Below are positions 16,010 through 25,261 of a stretch of DNA of 64,000 nucleotides, piece after piece. The notes beneath the pieces are model-generated. The model saw nothing but the letters and a program-made list of their open reading frames with translations, was not told the origin of the DNA and searched no databases. The stretch spans positions 496,001 to 560,000 of the forward strand of contig NZ_RQPJ01000002.1 of the NCBI RefSeq assembly GCF_003957295.1. The letters run 5' to 3'. A program made the translations under genes and the position numbers. How positions within the stretch are numbered: the stretch's first letter is position 1; each line of letters begins with the position of its first letter. The stretch is from Arenibacter aquaticus (GTDB lineage: Bacteria; Bacteroidota; Bacteroidia; Flavobacteriales; Flavobacteriaceae).

Positions 16010-18574
16010 TTAGAAAGTATAACGCAGACTAAAGTTCCAGGTTCTACCATAACCAAATCTAACACGGTTCTCGGTATTTACACCGTTCCAAACGTCATCA
16101 CCAGCCTCGGCGTGTATATTGTCTCTAGAACTTTCCAAATACACCTCATCAAAGACATTGTTAATGTTTAAGCGGAATTGAATGGATTTGTTGTCTTCCG
16201 CACCTACTAACATACGATATGACAGTCCGGCGTCCATAGTGTCATAAGAAGGTAATTTAATGGCTCCTTTATTGTCTTGGGTAGAGAATTCAGAATCCCC
16301 AAAGTCTGTAGTACCGTACAGGTTATCATAAAGATTCCAGTTGGCATCTACCTTAAATCTGGGCCATATTTCATAATCTCCACTTAGACCGGCGGTGAAC
16401 TGTGCAGCCTGACCCACTTTTACCCCATCAATATAGCTGGGGTCTCCAGTAGAGAGTATGTTACCATTTTCATCAGAAGTAGTTGTGGTTACGTTACCAT
16501 CGTACTCCCAATTACCAATTGAGACAAATCCCTGAAAATTCAATCCGTCCGCAGGGCGTGTAAACACTTCCAATTCCACTCCGGAATGCACCTGTTTCAA
16601 CGGACTGGTTTGTGTAAACTCGTCCACAATATTATCATCATTGGTATCGTCAGAGCTATACTGTATCCTGTTGTCCCAAATGGTGTAATACACATTTAGG
16701 TTAGCTGATACTATATCACCCATAAACTTATACCCACCTTCCAATCCGGTAATTTTCTGATTTTCGGTAGCAAGTGGATTTAAATCATTTGAATTTCTAT
16801 CATCTATATACAAATCACTGTGATAGGGCTGGCGAGAGTAGTAACCTCCATTCGCAAATAGTACGTTTTGCTCGGATAATTTATATGCAAGTCCGGCCTT
16901 AACGTTAAAACCAGGGTTATTTACTTTTTCCGATTTTTCGGATTGTCCCTCGTTGGCCGCGTTCAAGAATTCTTCCCTAATATGTGATTGTGTGGAAGCC
17001 GCCCCCTGGAAGAAGGTAGAAAAAGAACCCTTACTATACTCCAGTTGCCCAAACACCCCTGCGTAGTTGATCTTTTCCTCATAATCATATCCAAATCTTT
17101 GGGAGTGATCATCATTGGGGTTAAATGTTATATTCCACGGATTAATGCCGCCATAGGCATTGGTAAGCTCGTAAGCGCCCCCGTTGTAATTGCTTGAAGC
17201 GGAGACAGCATCGACTGAAATAAACTCACGTACATCCCTAAAATGGATTCCGTTGTACAAGCGAATATCGGCACCCATATTAAAGTTCAGGTTTTCGTTG
17301 ATCTCCTTATTAAAATTGGTCACCAATCCACCCCAATTGTGGTTGTTGTTGGATCCCCTGGCATAAAGAGCCTCCCCAGAACTAGTTATTAACTGCGCAA
17401 AGCTCCCTCTTCCTATTGAACCGTACAAAACGGTAGACAGGGAAGCAGTTTCGTCAAAAGTCAAATCCCAACTAAGGTTGGCTACCGGTTTGTGGTAGAT
17501 ATTTCTGCCGCCCGGATAAGCCCCTCCATTTAGGGTATTGGGACTATTTACATTATCGGTGTTCCAAGAATTGTACTTTCTTCCGTTGTCCAAAAATGTT
17601 CTAAGATCATCAGTACCTGCCACCGCATGCCACTGTGGAGCACCGGTCAATATAAAGTTGAACACATTATTCTCATTTGGAACATAACCAAAGGACAAGA
17701 AATACGTCTGACCTTGGCCGTCTGTATTGTCTACATATCCATCACCTTGCCAGTGTCCCAACATGGCAGCAACAGACAGGCCATTATCCATTATTCCTGT
17801 AGAATAATACCCCATGGTTTTAATGTAGTTATCGTTCCCTAGCATTGTTTGAAAAAAACCGCCTTCACGCTTGTCCAAGGTCTTGGTTACGATGTTTACG
17901 GTACCTCCAACAGAGGAAATAGCCAATTTGGAAGACCCCAATCCACGCTGCACCTGAATAGCATTGGCAATATCCATTACCCCAGACCAGTTAGACCAGT
18001 ACATTTTTCCATCTTCCATTCCGTTGATTGGCTGTCCGTTTAATAAAAAAGCCGTATTGGTCTGATCAAATCCCCTTAGGAACATTTGACCGTCACCAAA
18101 CGCACCACCCTTTACGTTCTGAACAGAAGGAGTAGACTTTAAGACCTCTGGCAAATCCCAGTTACCGGCTTTCTCCCTAATTTCCTTAGCCTTAACCGTA
18201 GAAACCGCGATGGGTGTTTCTCTATCCTCGGCCAAATCTATAATCCCGGAACCTACTACTACCACACCTTCCAACTCTTGGGCGTCTGGCATTAAGGAAA
18301 TAGCTCCTATACTTCCTGTTTGGGTAAAGTTTACTTTTTTAGGAATAAAACCAATATAGGATATAACCAAGGTTCCAGCACTTTGGGGAACCTCTATGGT
18401 GAATTTTCCGTCAAAATCTGCTGCCACGCCAATAGCTGTGCCCTGCAGACTAACATTTGCCCCTGGCAATGGCCCGCCAATGTCACCATCAACTACGGTA
18501 CCTGTAATAGTTCCTTGTGAAAATCCAATGGCCGCACATAAGAATACGGCAAAAGCGAAGTACATTTTTTTCAT
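16010..18574 (-). CDS. TonB-dependent outer-membrane receptor with carboxypeptidase-regulatory-like domain
   Basis: The 854-residue protein has a signal peptide (cleavage near GFSQ), a carboxypeptidase-regulatory-like domain at about 21-105 (ITGTVVDGDIGGPLPGANVS, GKFTIEVPQSAGTLVISYIG), a plug at about 115-235 (TPSVQNVKGGAFGDGQMFLRG, LNGQPINGMEDGKMYWSNW, SVGGTVNIVTK) and a 22-strand barrel ending FGYGRTWNFSLRYTF. It is not a SusC type: it lacks the SusC plug signature and has no SusD partner. No neighbouring enzyme hints at the substrate. It is monocistronic. Confidence 0.9.
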   Translation of the reverse strand: MKKMYFAFAVFLCAAIGFSQGTITGTVVDGDIGGPLPGANVSLQGTAIGVAADFDGKFTIEVPQSAGTLVISYIGFIPKKVNFTQTGSIGAISLMPDAQELEGVVVVGSGIIDLAEDRETPIAVSTVKAKEIREKAGNWDLPEVLKSTPSVQNVKGGAFGDGQMFLRGFDQTNTAFLLNGQPINGMEDGKMYWSNWSGVMDIANAIQVQRGLGSSKLAISSVGGTVNIVTKTLDKREGGFFQTMLGNDNYIKTMGYYSTGIMDNGLSVAAMLGHWQGDGYVDNTDGQGQTYFLSFGYVPNENNVFNFILTGAPQWHAVAGTDDLRTFLDNGRKYNSWNTDNVNSPNTLNGGAYPGGRNIYHKPVANLSWDLTFDETASLSTVLYGSIGRGSFAQLITSSGEALYARGSNNNHNWGGLVTNFNKEINENLNFNMGADIRLYNGIHFRDVREFISVDAVSASSNYNGGAYELTNAYGGINPWNITFNPNDDHSQRFGYDYEEKINYAGVFGQLEYSKGSFSTFFQGAASTQSHIREEFLNAANEGQSEKSEKVNNPGFNVKAGLAYKLSEQNVLFANGGYYSRQPYHSDLYIDDRNSNDLNPLATENQKITGLEGGYKFMGDIVSANLNVYYTIWDNRIQYSSDDTNDDNIVDEFTQTSPLKQVHSGVELEVFTRPADGLNFQGFVSIGNWEYDGNVTTTTSDENGNILSTGDPSYIDGVKVGQAAQFTAGLSGDYEIWPRFKVDANWNLYDNLYGTTDFGDSEFSTQDNKGAIKLPSYDTMDAGLSYRMLVGAEDNKSIQFRLNINNVFDEVYLESSRDNIHAEAGDDVWNGVNTENRVRFGYGRTWNFSLRYTF

Positions 18575-18745
18575 TTGTCTTGAGTTAATTAGTTCTTAAT
18601 AATCGCTGCAAAAATGTAGTATTTTTTATAACAATATATTAAGGTAATGTTAAATTAATGGTGGCAAATTTAACATAAAAAACTCAACTATACACTGAAA
18701 AACAACACGTTAGACCATATACCGAGAAATACTCAAAATTTTAAT

Positions 18746-20383
18746 CTATTCCTTGAAGATATTTAATAGATTTAACGTAGATGAATCATGCTCCGCAATA
18801 TTACCCCCCTCAATATCGCCTAGAATAGCGGTTGCCAATTGTTTTCCCAATTCCACTCCCCATTGGTCATAACTAAAAATATTCCATATTACACCCTGAA
18901 CAAATATTTTATGTTCGTAAAGGGCTATTAGGGAACCAAGACTGGCAGGGGTCAATTTATTGATCAGAATGGTATTGGTGGGCTTATTCCCTTCAAAAAC
19001 CTTAAATGGCAATATTTCCGCCATTTGGGCTTCGGACAAGTCTTTACCGGCTAATTCCTCTTTTACTTCTCCCGCTGTCTTCCCGTTCATAAGGGCTTCT
19101 GTTTGGGCAAAGAAATTGGCCATTAATTTGTTGTGGTGATCTTCATCCCCGTGCAACGATTCCTTATAACCAATAAAATCGGCAGGAATCAATTTTGTAC
19201 CTTGATGGATTAATTGAAAAAAGGCGTGTTGGGAATTTGTTCCGGGTTCTCCCCAAATGATAGTGCCGGTCTGGTAACCAACCCTATGTCCGTTCCTATC
19301 CACACTCTTTCCATTACTTTCCATAATACCTTGTTGTAAATAAGCAGAAAACCTGCTCAAATATTGAGTGTATGGAATTATCGCTTCGGTCTCTGCACCA
19401 TAAAAATTATTGTACCAAATACTGATCAACGCCAAAACTACCGGGATGTTCTCGGAAAAACTCGCAGCTTTAAAATGTTCATCCATTTCATTGGCACCCG
19501 CCAACATATCATCAAAATTCTTGTACCCAACGGCCAAGGCTATGGAAAGACCAACCGCACTCCAGAGGGAAAATCTTCCTCCGACCCAGTCCCACATAGG
19601 GAATACGTTGTCCGAATCTATTCCAAATTCTGCTATCTTATCAGTATTGGTAGACACCGCAGCAAAATGCTTTGCCACGTCCTGTTGGGACGCATTTTTT
19701 AAAAACCATTTCTTAATGGTCATGGCATTGCTCAGGGTCTCTTGGGTTGTAAACGTCTTGGATACTACCACAAATAAGGTAGTCTCTGGATCTAACCCTT
19801 TTAGGGTTTCATAAACATGGTCCCCATCTACATTGCTTACAAAATGCATTTTTAAATGGTTGCCATAAAATTTTAAAGCCTCGGCCACCATGGCAGGCCC
19901 CAGATCCGAACCACCAATACCTATATTCACCACATCGGTAAACGCTTTTCCCGTATATCCTTTTTTAGAACCGGAAATAACCGCTTCTGTGAAGGTTTGG
20001 ATCTTGCGTTTAACCTCATAAACCTCAGGAACAATATTAACCCCATCTACCTTTATGACATCCGATTCCTTAGCCCTCAACGCCGTATGAAGAACTGCCC
20101 TGCCCTCTGTTTTATTGATAAGGCCACCCTCAAACTGTTTTTGAATAGCATCTTTTAACCCCACTTCATTCGCCAAATCCACCAATAAATCCAAGGTCTC
20201 TTGAGTAATTCTATTTTTAGAATAATCTACTAAAAAATCGTTCCATTGTATGCTAAGCTGTTTTGCCCTATTGGATTCTTGGCCAAATAACTCCTTTAAG
20301 GACGTATTATAGCTTTCCTCAAAATGCAGTGCTAGTTTTTTCCAGGCTTTGGTCGTGGTAGGGTTGGTATTTTGTAATGCCAT
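18746..20383 (-). CDS. pgi: glucose-6-phosphate isomerase
   Basis: This enzyme interconverts glucose 6-phosphate and fructose 6-phosphate. The 545 residues are of the E. coli-like length. [12 protein letters not shown] is the phosphate-binding loop, [15 protein letters not shown] the central signature, [19 protein letters not shown] contains the catalytic His, and [22 protein letters not shown] with the late catalytic Lys in VELGKQLA completes the site. It is the last gene of a four-gene operon, 4 bases after the M23 peptidase gene. Confidence 0.97.
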   Translation of the reverse strand: MALQNTNPTTTKAWKKLALHFEESYNTSLKELFGQESNRAKQLSIQWNDFLVDYSKNRITQETLDLLVDLANEVGLKDAIQKQFEGGLINKTEGRAVLHTALRAKESDVIKVDGVNIVPEVYEVKRKIQTFTEAVISGSKKGYTGKAFTDVVNIGIGGSDLGPAMVAEALKFYGNHLKMHFVSNVDGDHVYETLKGLDPETTLFVVVSKTFTTQETLSNAMTIKKWFLKNASQQDVAKHFAAVSTNTDKIAEFGIDSDNVFPMWDWVGGRFSLWSAVGLSIALAVGYKNFDDMLAGANEMDEHFKAASFSENIPVVLALISIWYNNFYGAETEAIIPYTQYLSRFSAYLQQGIMESNGKSVDRNGHRVGYQTGTIIWGEPGTNSQHAFFQLIHQGTKLIPADFIGYKESLHGDEDHHNKLMANFFAQTEALMNGKTAGEVKEELAGKDLSEAQMAEILPFKVFEGNKPTNTILINKLTPASLGSLIALYEHKIFVQGVIWNIFSYDQWGVELGKQLATAILGDIEGGNIAEHDSSTLNLLNIFKE

Positions 20384-20387
20384 TATA

Positions 20388-21653
20388 TCAATTAAGTGTT
20401 AATAAGTCCTCTTTGGGAAAATCAGTGAATTCAATACAGTCCAATTGCACTTTTGTAGGTGCTATATGATCTAAAAATTTGGTTTTAAGACTGTCTGCTA
20501 TGGGTTCTGCTGCAGGCAACTTTTCCCTGAGTGGGTCTACCTGCACCCCGTTCTTCCAAAAACGGTAGCAAACATGCGGACCTCCCGTATTACCGGTCAT
20601 CCCAATCCAGCCTATTACATCTCCCTGTTTTACAAAATCGCCTTTCTTCACATTCTGGTCCTTCATGTGAAGATATTGGGTGCTATAGGTAGAATTGTGT
20701 TTTATTTTTACGTATTTGCCATTACCGCCCCTTCTGGTAGACTCAACTACCGTTCCATTGGCCGTGGCCAAAATTGGAGTGCCTATGGGAGCCGCATAAT
20801 CAGTTCCCCTGTGGGGTTTAAGTTTGTATCCGTAATAGGCTATCCTTCGCTTTAGATTGTAACGTGATGAAATTCTGCTAAACTGCACTGGCATACGCAA
20901 AAATGCCCTTCTTAGGTTATTCGCTGATTCATCGTAGTAATCCACTATACCTTTTGTGGAATCGGACATAAAATTAAAGGCATAAAACGGCTCTTTATTA
21001 TGCTCAAAATAAGCTGCTTTAATTCCTCCGATACCGGCATAGATGGTATCGTTAATATATTTCTCCTTGTAAATTACCTTAAACCTATCCCCCTTCTGAA
21101 GTCGGTTAAAATCTATGGTCCAGGCATATATATCGGCCATACTATTGGTAACATTATAATCTATCCCCTGGTCCAATATAGCCTCTGACAGGGATGATTC
21201 TATAACCCCGGAAACCTCTCTCTCTACAAATTTCACCTCTTTACTGTTCTTATAGGCAACCACACTGTCCCTGAAATCGATCACCGTATAGTTAATAGGG
21301 TCATTTTCATAAATAAAGACCTGAGCATCCTTCACGGTGTCTCTGGACTTTAATATCAGATATGGTTTCCCTACTACTATTTTACGAACATCAAAAGTAT
21401 CCCTGAACTGCTCGGACACTTTAGCTATCTTTGGATAATCTACCCTATTCTTCAACATTAGCTCTCCAAAGCTATCTCCGTTTTTAACGGTATCCCGAAG
21501 TACTTCAAAATCGTCCAGATTAAATCCGAACTGCTTTACTACAACAGGTTTTTCTATAGTTACCACCTCCGCCAACTCGTCCTTATTAGGCTTCTCATCC
21601 TTACAGGCAACGATAAAAATCAAACTTAAAACTAGCCCCAAATATTTTCGCAT
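20388..21653 (-). CDS. M23 family peptidase lipoprotein (LytM-like) with HxC variant
   Basis: The 421-residue protein has a lipobox (IFIVAC17) and so is membrane-anchored in the envelope. A long N-terminal part (about 40-260) contains LysM/OapA-like segments. The LytM domain is at about 275-385. The zinc ligands H281 and D285 (HRGTD) are present, but the usual HxH reads H360-V-C362 ([13 protein letters not shown]). I recall this HVC form in many Bacteroidota M23 proteins, so it is a lineage variant and not a mutation in this strain. It may still bind zinc through Cys, or be a regulator of cell-wall hydrolases. Confidence 0.88.
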   Translation of the reverse strand: MRKYLGLVLSLIFIVACKDEKPNKDELAEVVTIEKPVVVKQFGFNLDDFEVLRDTVKNGDSFGELMLKNRVDYPKIAKVSEQFRDTFDVRKIVVGKPYLILKSRDTVKDAQVFIYENDPINYTVIDFRDSVVAYKNSKEVKFVEREVSGVIESSLSEAILDQGIDYNVTNSMADIYAWTIDFNRLQKGDRFKVIYKEKYINDTIYAGIGGIKAAYFEHNKEPFYAFNFMSDSTKGIVDYYDESANNLRRAFLRMPVQFSRISSRYNLKRRIAYYGYKLKPHRGTDYAAPIGTPILATANGTVVESTRRGGNGKYVKIKHNSTYSTQYLHMKDQNVKKGDFVKQGDVIGWIGMTGNTGGPHVCYRFWKNGVQVDPLREKLPAAEPIADSLKTKFLDHIAPTKVQLDCIEFTDFPKEDLLTLN

Positions 21654-21660
21654 TCTACTT

Positions 21661-22620
21661 CTAAACTTTTTCTGGGTTAAAGATATGGTCTACCCATTGT
21701 TTACCCCAATTATTTAACTCTTCTTTCGTATACAGTTCCGGAAAAAATACAATCTTTTGGAAACTAGGAGGCAAATACTCCTTCCAATTGGTTCCTCCGG
21801 TGGCATCAATTTGCTCGTTATCCTTGGTAAGATAACGGTATGCCGACCCCATATGCATTAATGGCCAATTTATATTGGCATTTACATCTAAAGCCTTTAA
21901 CGCTTCAACCAGTGTTTTATTACCCTTGCTCTTTTGGGGCAATTGCTGGTATTTATGATATATAGTACTGCCCTTCACCTCGTTGGCTATCCGTATTAGC
22001 CTTGGGGTGTATCTATACTCAAACTGTTTTAAGGTCAGTGTTTTTTCTCCTGTAACCACATCGGTCGCCCCTTTTTTCCAATATATATGTTCGTATAATT
22101 CCTCAATTGAGTTTTTGGAGGAAAAGTCAAGTCTTTCCGAAAAATGCACCAGGTTCTCCATGGGAGTGGCATATAGTTCAATCATTCTATATTGGGCAGA
22201 CTGGAAACCACTGGCCGGCAAAAGGGCCATTCTATACTGCATAAACTGCTCCCGCTGCATCCCCTTGATCATTACGCTAAATGAGGAAATCAACACCTTG
22301 TAATAGCTATTTATCCTATCTGCCTTTTCTATAAAAAAATCAACGTCCTGAGTCTTGTCGTCCACAAGCTGCTTTTGTTCGTGCAGGATTAGCTTAAAAT
22401 ATAGCTCGGTGATCTGATGGTACATGATAAAAATCTCCTCGTCCGGGAAATGCGTCCTGGGCACTTGGATACTTAGTAGGGTATCTAGGTGGATATAATC
22501 CCAATAGGTAAGATAACGCTGATAGAGGAGTCCGTCCAAATAAGAGCTTAGGTCTTGCCCAGAATCCTTGTATTTTTCTTGGAGTTTGGAAATCTGGGAA
22601 TCAATATGCTCTTTGTTCAT
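21661..22620 (-). CDS. tryptophan 2,3-dioxygenase family protein
   Basis: The haem enzyme opens the indole ring of tryptophan to N-formylkynurenine, the first step of the kynurenine path. The 319 residues contain SYLDGLLYQRYLTYWDYI, the family hallmark YHQITELYFKLILHEQK at about 67-83, and QSAQYRMIELYATP. LMHMGSAYRYLTKD near residue 256 carries the likely proximal haem His. This Bacteroidota subgroup is divergent, and tryptophan activity is inferred. It is in a tight operon, 2 bases after DUF3108 and 7 before the M23 gene; no other kynurenine genes are near. Confidence 0.88.
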   Translation of the reverse strand: MNKEHIDSQISKLQEKYKDSGQDLSSYLDGLLYQRYLTYWDYIHLDTLLSIQVPRTHFPDEEIFIMYHQITELYFKLILHEQKQLVDDKTQDVDFFIEKADRINSYYKVLISSFSVMIKGMQREQFMQYRMALLPASGFQSAQYRMIELYATPMENLVHFSERLDFSSKNSIEELYEHIYWKKGATDVVTGEKTLTLKQFEYRYTPRLIRIANEVKGSTIYHKYQQLPQKSKGNKTLVEALKALDVNANINWPLMHMGSAYRYLTKDNEQIDATGGTNWKEYLPPSFQKIVFFPELYTKEELNNWGKQWVDHIFNPEKV

Positions 22621-22622
22621 TT

Positions 22623-23450
22623 TTAATCCATTATAATTTTAAATTGATGCTTAAGGCCATTGTATCCGTCCAAATCTGCTTTGATAGACCCAACACTCAA
22701 ATCTGCCTGTATACGGATAGGGATTCTATTCTTGTCATTGGAGACCCATAAGGACAGACTTTCCTGCTCCTTAAACACCCTTCCAGATTGCACGTAAGGT
22801 CTAAATTTTAGGCATTCTACCTTACCGTATTTTGTCCTTAACACCTCTTTGCCCAAGTATTTGAGCTTAAACCTAAACACCCCATCATCATCATATAGGA
22901 GGTTTAATTCAATAGACTTTCCCACAACCAAATCCTCAACCTCATAATTGTTGCGGAGGAAATAAAAAGCGGAAACCAAATCCTGAATACCCTCTTGGAT
23001 GGTAAAATTAAACTTTTTATCCTTTTTTTTGTCGTTTAGAACAGCAATATCCTTGGTATAATCAAAATTTACCTCAATATCCTTGGTATAACCTCCTTCA
23101 TTGATCTTCCTGATAAATTTATACGGACGGCCATCCTTTTTATCAAAATAACTTTCATAGGTATCATCTACCTTGAAAAAAATACTGGCAAATCCGGTTG
23201 TTTTCCCATTTCCCACTACATGATATACCGGCACCCCATTTAAATTGGCCGAATTAACCTGTAAGGTAGCATAGCTGGCATTGAGAAACCCGTAATGTAT
23301 CCGAAACTTTAACCATTCTCCCGGTTTGAAGGTGGATTTATTATCCTTATCTTCCAATAAATCAAATTCCCCTCCATGCCCCAATTGATTGACTTGGGAA
23401 TTTATGGTGAATCCAAATATCAAAATAAGTATTAAGCAAATCTTTCTCAT
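22623..23450 (-). CDS. exported DUF3108 domain protein
   Basis: The 275-residue protein has a signal peptide (MRKICLILILIFGFTINSQ) and one DUF3108 domain covering nearly all of the rest: FKPGEWLKFRIHYGFLNASYATLQV, DDTYESYFDKKDGRPYKFIRKI, KVECLKFRPYVQSGRVFKEQESLSLWVS. DUF3108 proteins are periplasmic with unknown function, and their beta-rich fold resembles lipid- or polymer-binding scaffolds. It is the first gene of the DUF3108-TDO-M23-pgi operon. Confidence 0.87.
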   Translation of the reverse strand: MRKICLILILIFGFTINSQVNQLGHGGEFDLLEDKDNKSTFKPGEWLKFRIHYGFLNASYATLQVNSANLNGVPVYHVVGNGKTTGFASIFFKVDDTYESYFDKKDGRPYKFIRKINEGGYTKDIEVNFDYTKDIAVLNDKKKDKKFNFTIQEGIQDLVSAFYFLRNNYEVEDLVVGKSIELNLLYDDDGVFRFKLKYLGKEVLRTKYGKVECLKFRPYVQSGRVFKEQESLSLWVSNDKNRIPIRIQADLSVGSIKADLDGYNGLKHQFKIIMD

Positions 23451-23869
23451 ATGTTTAAAATTATCTGTCTTTATTAAGTCAGATGTACTTGCTGCCCATT
23501 ATCACAAAACAGGCATTAAACATGCAGTGGCATCCATAATCAGCTATGGCACAAACCTTTTACTGTTGTAAAATTAATAAAAACGATTATACTATTCTTT
23601 TATTTGATAATACTTAAACAATATTTGTTCCAAAATAAAACTCACAAAAAAAGCCCAGTCGTAAAACTGGGCTTTTCCTAAATAACCAACCAAACTTTAA
23701 ATTATGAAAAACCAATACTTAAAGTTGTAAGGGAACCACCCCTTACTGAGGACAAATTTAATACAAGATCTTTTTAAAAAATAGGATTTAACTTACTTTA
23801 ACGATTCTATTAACACTATTTAATAATTAGAAACCCAAAATTGGCAAAAAGTTAAGAAAAAGCACTATT
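23451..23869. other. 419-base intergenic region between DUF3108 operon and hppD
   Basis: The right half holds three consecutive hairpins (23646-23746, listed as a candidate RNA), the last of which is a good minus-strand terminator. The left half is the promoter area of the DUF3108 operon, with a weak -7-like TAATTTTA about 15 bases before its start. No convincing open frame is present. Confidence 0.5.
23646..23746 (-). ncRNA. candidate structured 3'UTR or small RNA downstream of hppD, ending in a terminator
   Basis: Reading the minus strand there are three stem-loops in a row: GTAAGGG / CCCTTAC (23727-23733 with 23740-23746), AACTTTAA / TTAAAGTT (23693-23700 with 23719-23726), then after GGTTGGTTA a strong terminator AAAAGCCCAGT / ACTGGGCTTTT (23649-23659 with 23666-23676) followed by seven T. 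It lies 124 bases after the hppD stop, so it can be the end of the hppD mRNA, a processed 3' fragment or an independent RNA. The terminator itself is firm; the RNA gene is speculative. Confidence 0.35.
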
Positions 23870-25009
23870 TTACAGCGTTCCCCTCGATGCTTGTTCCCTC
23901 TCAATAGCTTCGAACAAGGCTTTAAAATTCCCCTTGCCAAAGGACTTGGCACCCTTCCTTTGAATGATCTCTATAAACATGGTAGGCCTATCCAAAATGG
24001 GTTTGGTAAAAATTTGTAATAAATACCCTTCATCATCGCGGTCTATTAAAATCCCCAGATCACTCAGCGGCAACAAATCCTCATCTATAGACCCCACCCT
24101 GTCCAACACATTTTCATAATAACTTGCTGGTACGCTAAGAAATTCCACACCCCTATTTTTCAGTGCCGTTACCGTTTCAATGATATTATCGGTTGCCAAG
24201 GCCATGTGCTGCACTCCTGCTCCATTGTAAAATTCTATATACTCCTCTATTTGGGATTTCTTTCTACCGTCTGCCGGTTCGTTTATGGGGAATTTAATCC
24301 TGCCGTTACCATTGCTCATCACCTTGCTCATCAAGGCCGTGTATTCTGTAGATATATCCTTATCATCAAAGGAAACCAACTGCGCAAAACCCATTACCTT
24401 GGCGTAGAACTGACACCATTTGTCCATCTCGTTCCAGCCAACATTTCCCACCATATGATCTATATATTTTAGACCTACGTCAGATGGTTTATAAAACGGA
24501 TTCCACTCCTTAAAACCGGGCATAAACACCCCACTATATTTTTTACGTTCCACAAAAACATGCACTGTCTCCCCATAGGTATGAATACCAGACAAAACCA
24601 CCTCCCCATTATCATCCTTTAGGGCCCTTGGCTCCATATAGCTCTCAGCCCCCCGTTTCATGGTCTCTACATAACTATCCCGGGCATCATCTACCCATAA
24701 TGCAATTACCTTCACCCCATCGCCATGGGCATCTATATGTTTGTTAATGTCGCCCCCGGATTTAAGGGGGGATGTTAACACCAGTCTTATCTTGTCTTGC
24801 TGAACCACATAGGAAACCTTATCCTTGAGCCCTGTTTCCAGACCTGCATAGGCCAAAGGCTGAAAGCCCCAGGCCGACATATAATAGTGGGCGGCCTGCT
24901 TGGCGTTTCCCACATAAAGCTCCACATAATCGGTCCCAAGGAGGGGAAGAAAATCTGCAGCCTCCGTATTTTCCTTTGGTAGTTTTAAAGATGTCTTGTC
25001 TCTTGCCAT
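23870..25009 (-). CDS. hppD: 4-hydroxyphenylpyruvate dioxygenase
   Basis: This Fe(II) enzyme converts 4-hydroxyphenylpyruvate to homogentisate in tyrosine catabolism. I start at the ATG at 25009 (MARDKTSLKLPKENTEAADF), where homologues begin; the frame is open to 25153 but the extra 48 residues look non-coding. Two VOC domains are seen. The metal ligands are the His of YIDHMVGNVGWNEM, the His of GAGVQHMALATDNI and the Glu of TMFIEIIQRKG. The C-terminal gate helix contains GKGNFKALFEAIEREQ. No homogentisate dioxygenase is adjacent. Confidence 0.95.
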   Translation of the reverse strand: MARDKTSLKLPKENTEAADFLPLLGTDYVELYVGNAKQAAHYYMSAWGFQPLAYAGLETGLKDKVSYVVQQDKIRLVLTSPLKSGGDINKHIDAHGDGVKVIALWVDDARDSYVETMKRGAESYMEPRALKDDNGEVVLSGIHTYGETVHVFVERKKYSGVFMPGFKEWNPFYKPSDVGLKYIDHMVGNVGWNEMDKWCQFYAKVMGFAQLVSFDDKDISTEYTALMSKVMSNGNGRIKFPINEPADGRKKSQIEEYIEFYNGAGVQHMALATDNIIETVTALKNRGVEFLSVPASYYENVLDRVGSIDEDLLPLSDLGILIDRDDEGYLLQIFTKPILDRPTMFIEIIQRKGAKSFGKGNFKALFEAIEREQASRGTL

Positions 25010-25261
25010 AGATGTACTAATTTTTGAATTGATTGAAATGTTAAGCCCCCAAGGAATGGCCGAAGTGCTGCCCTCCTTCCTTGTATCTGACCTGTAAGAC
25101 AGCAAAATGTCCGGTAGATTACCACATTGCCCTAAGCTGGGAGGAAATATCAATTCTTGATCGTAGCATGCAATAAATCCTGTATATCAAATATCGGAAT
25201 AAATTTTGGCTTGTAGTGTTAAGATCAACACTTTTAGCCGACAATAAAAATTATATGGCAC

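Noticed and set aside
23704-23730. 8-codon plus-strand leader peptide (MKNQYLKL)
   Set aside because: It lies inside the hairpin cluster, is followed by no plus-strand gene, and is too short to judge.
25010-25153. 48-residue N-terminal extension of hppD
   Set aside because: Homologues start at the ATG at 25009; the upstream residues look like translated intergenic DNA.
25215-25232. small hairpin AGTGTT / AACACT after the patatin-like gene
   Set aside because: Only 6 bp with a short T-run; too weak to call a terminator.
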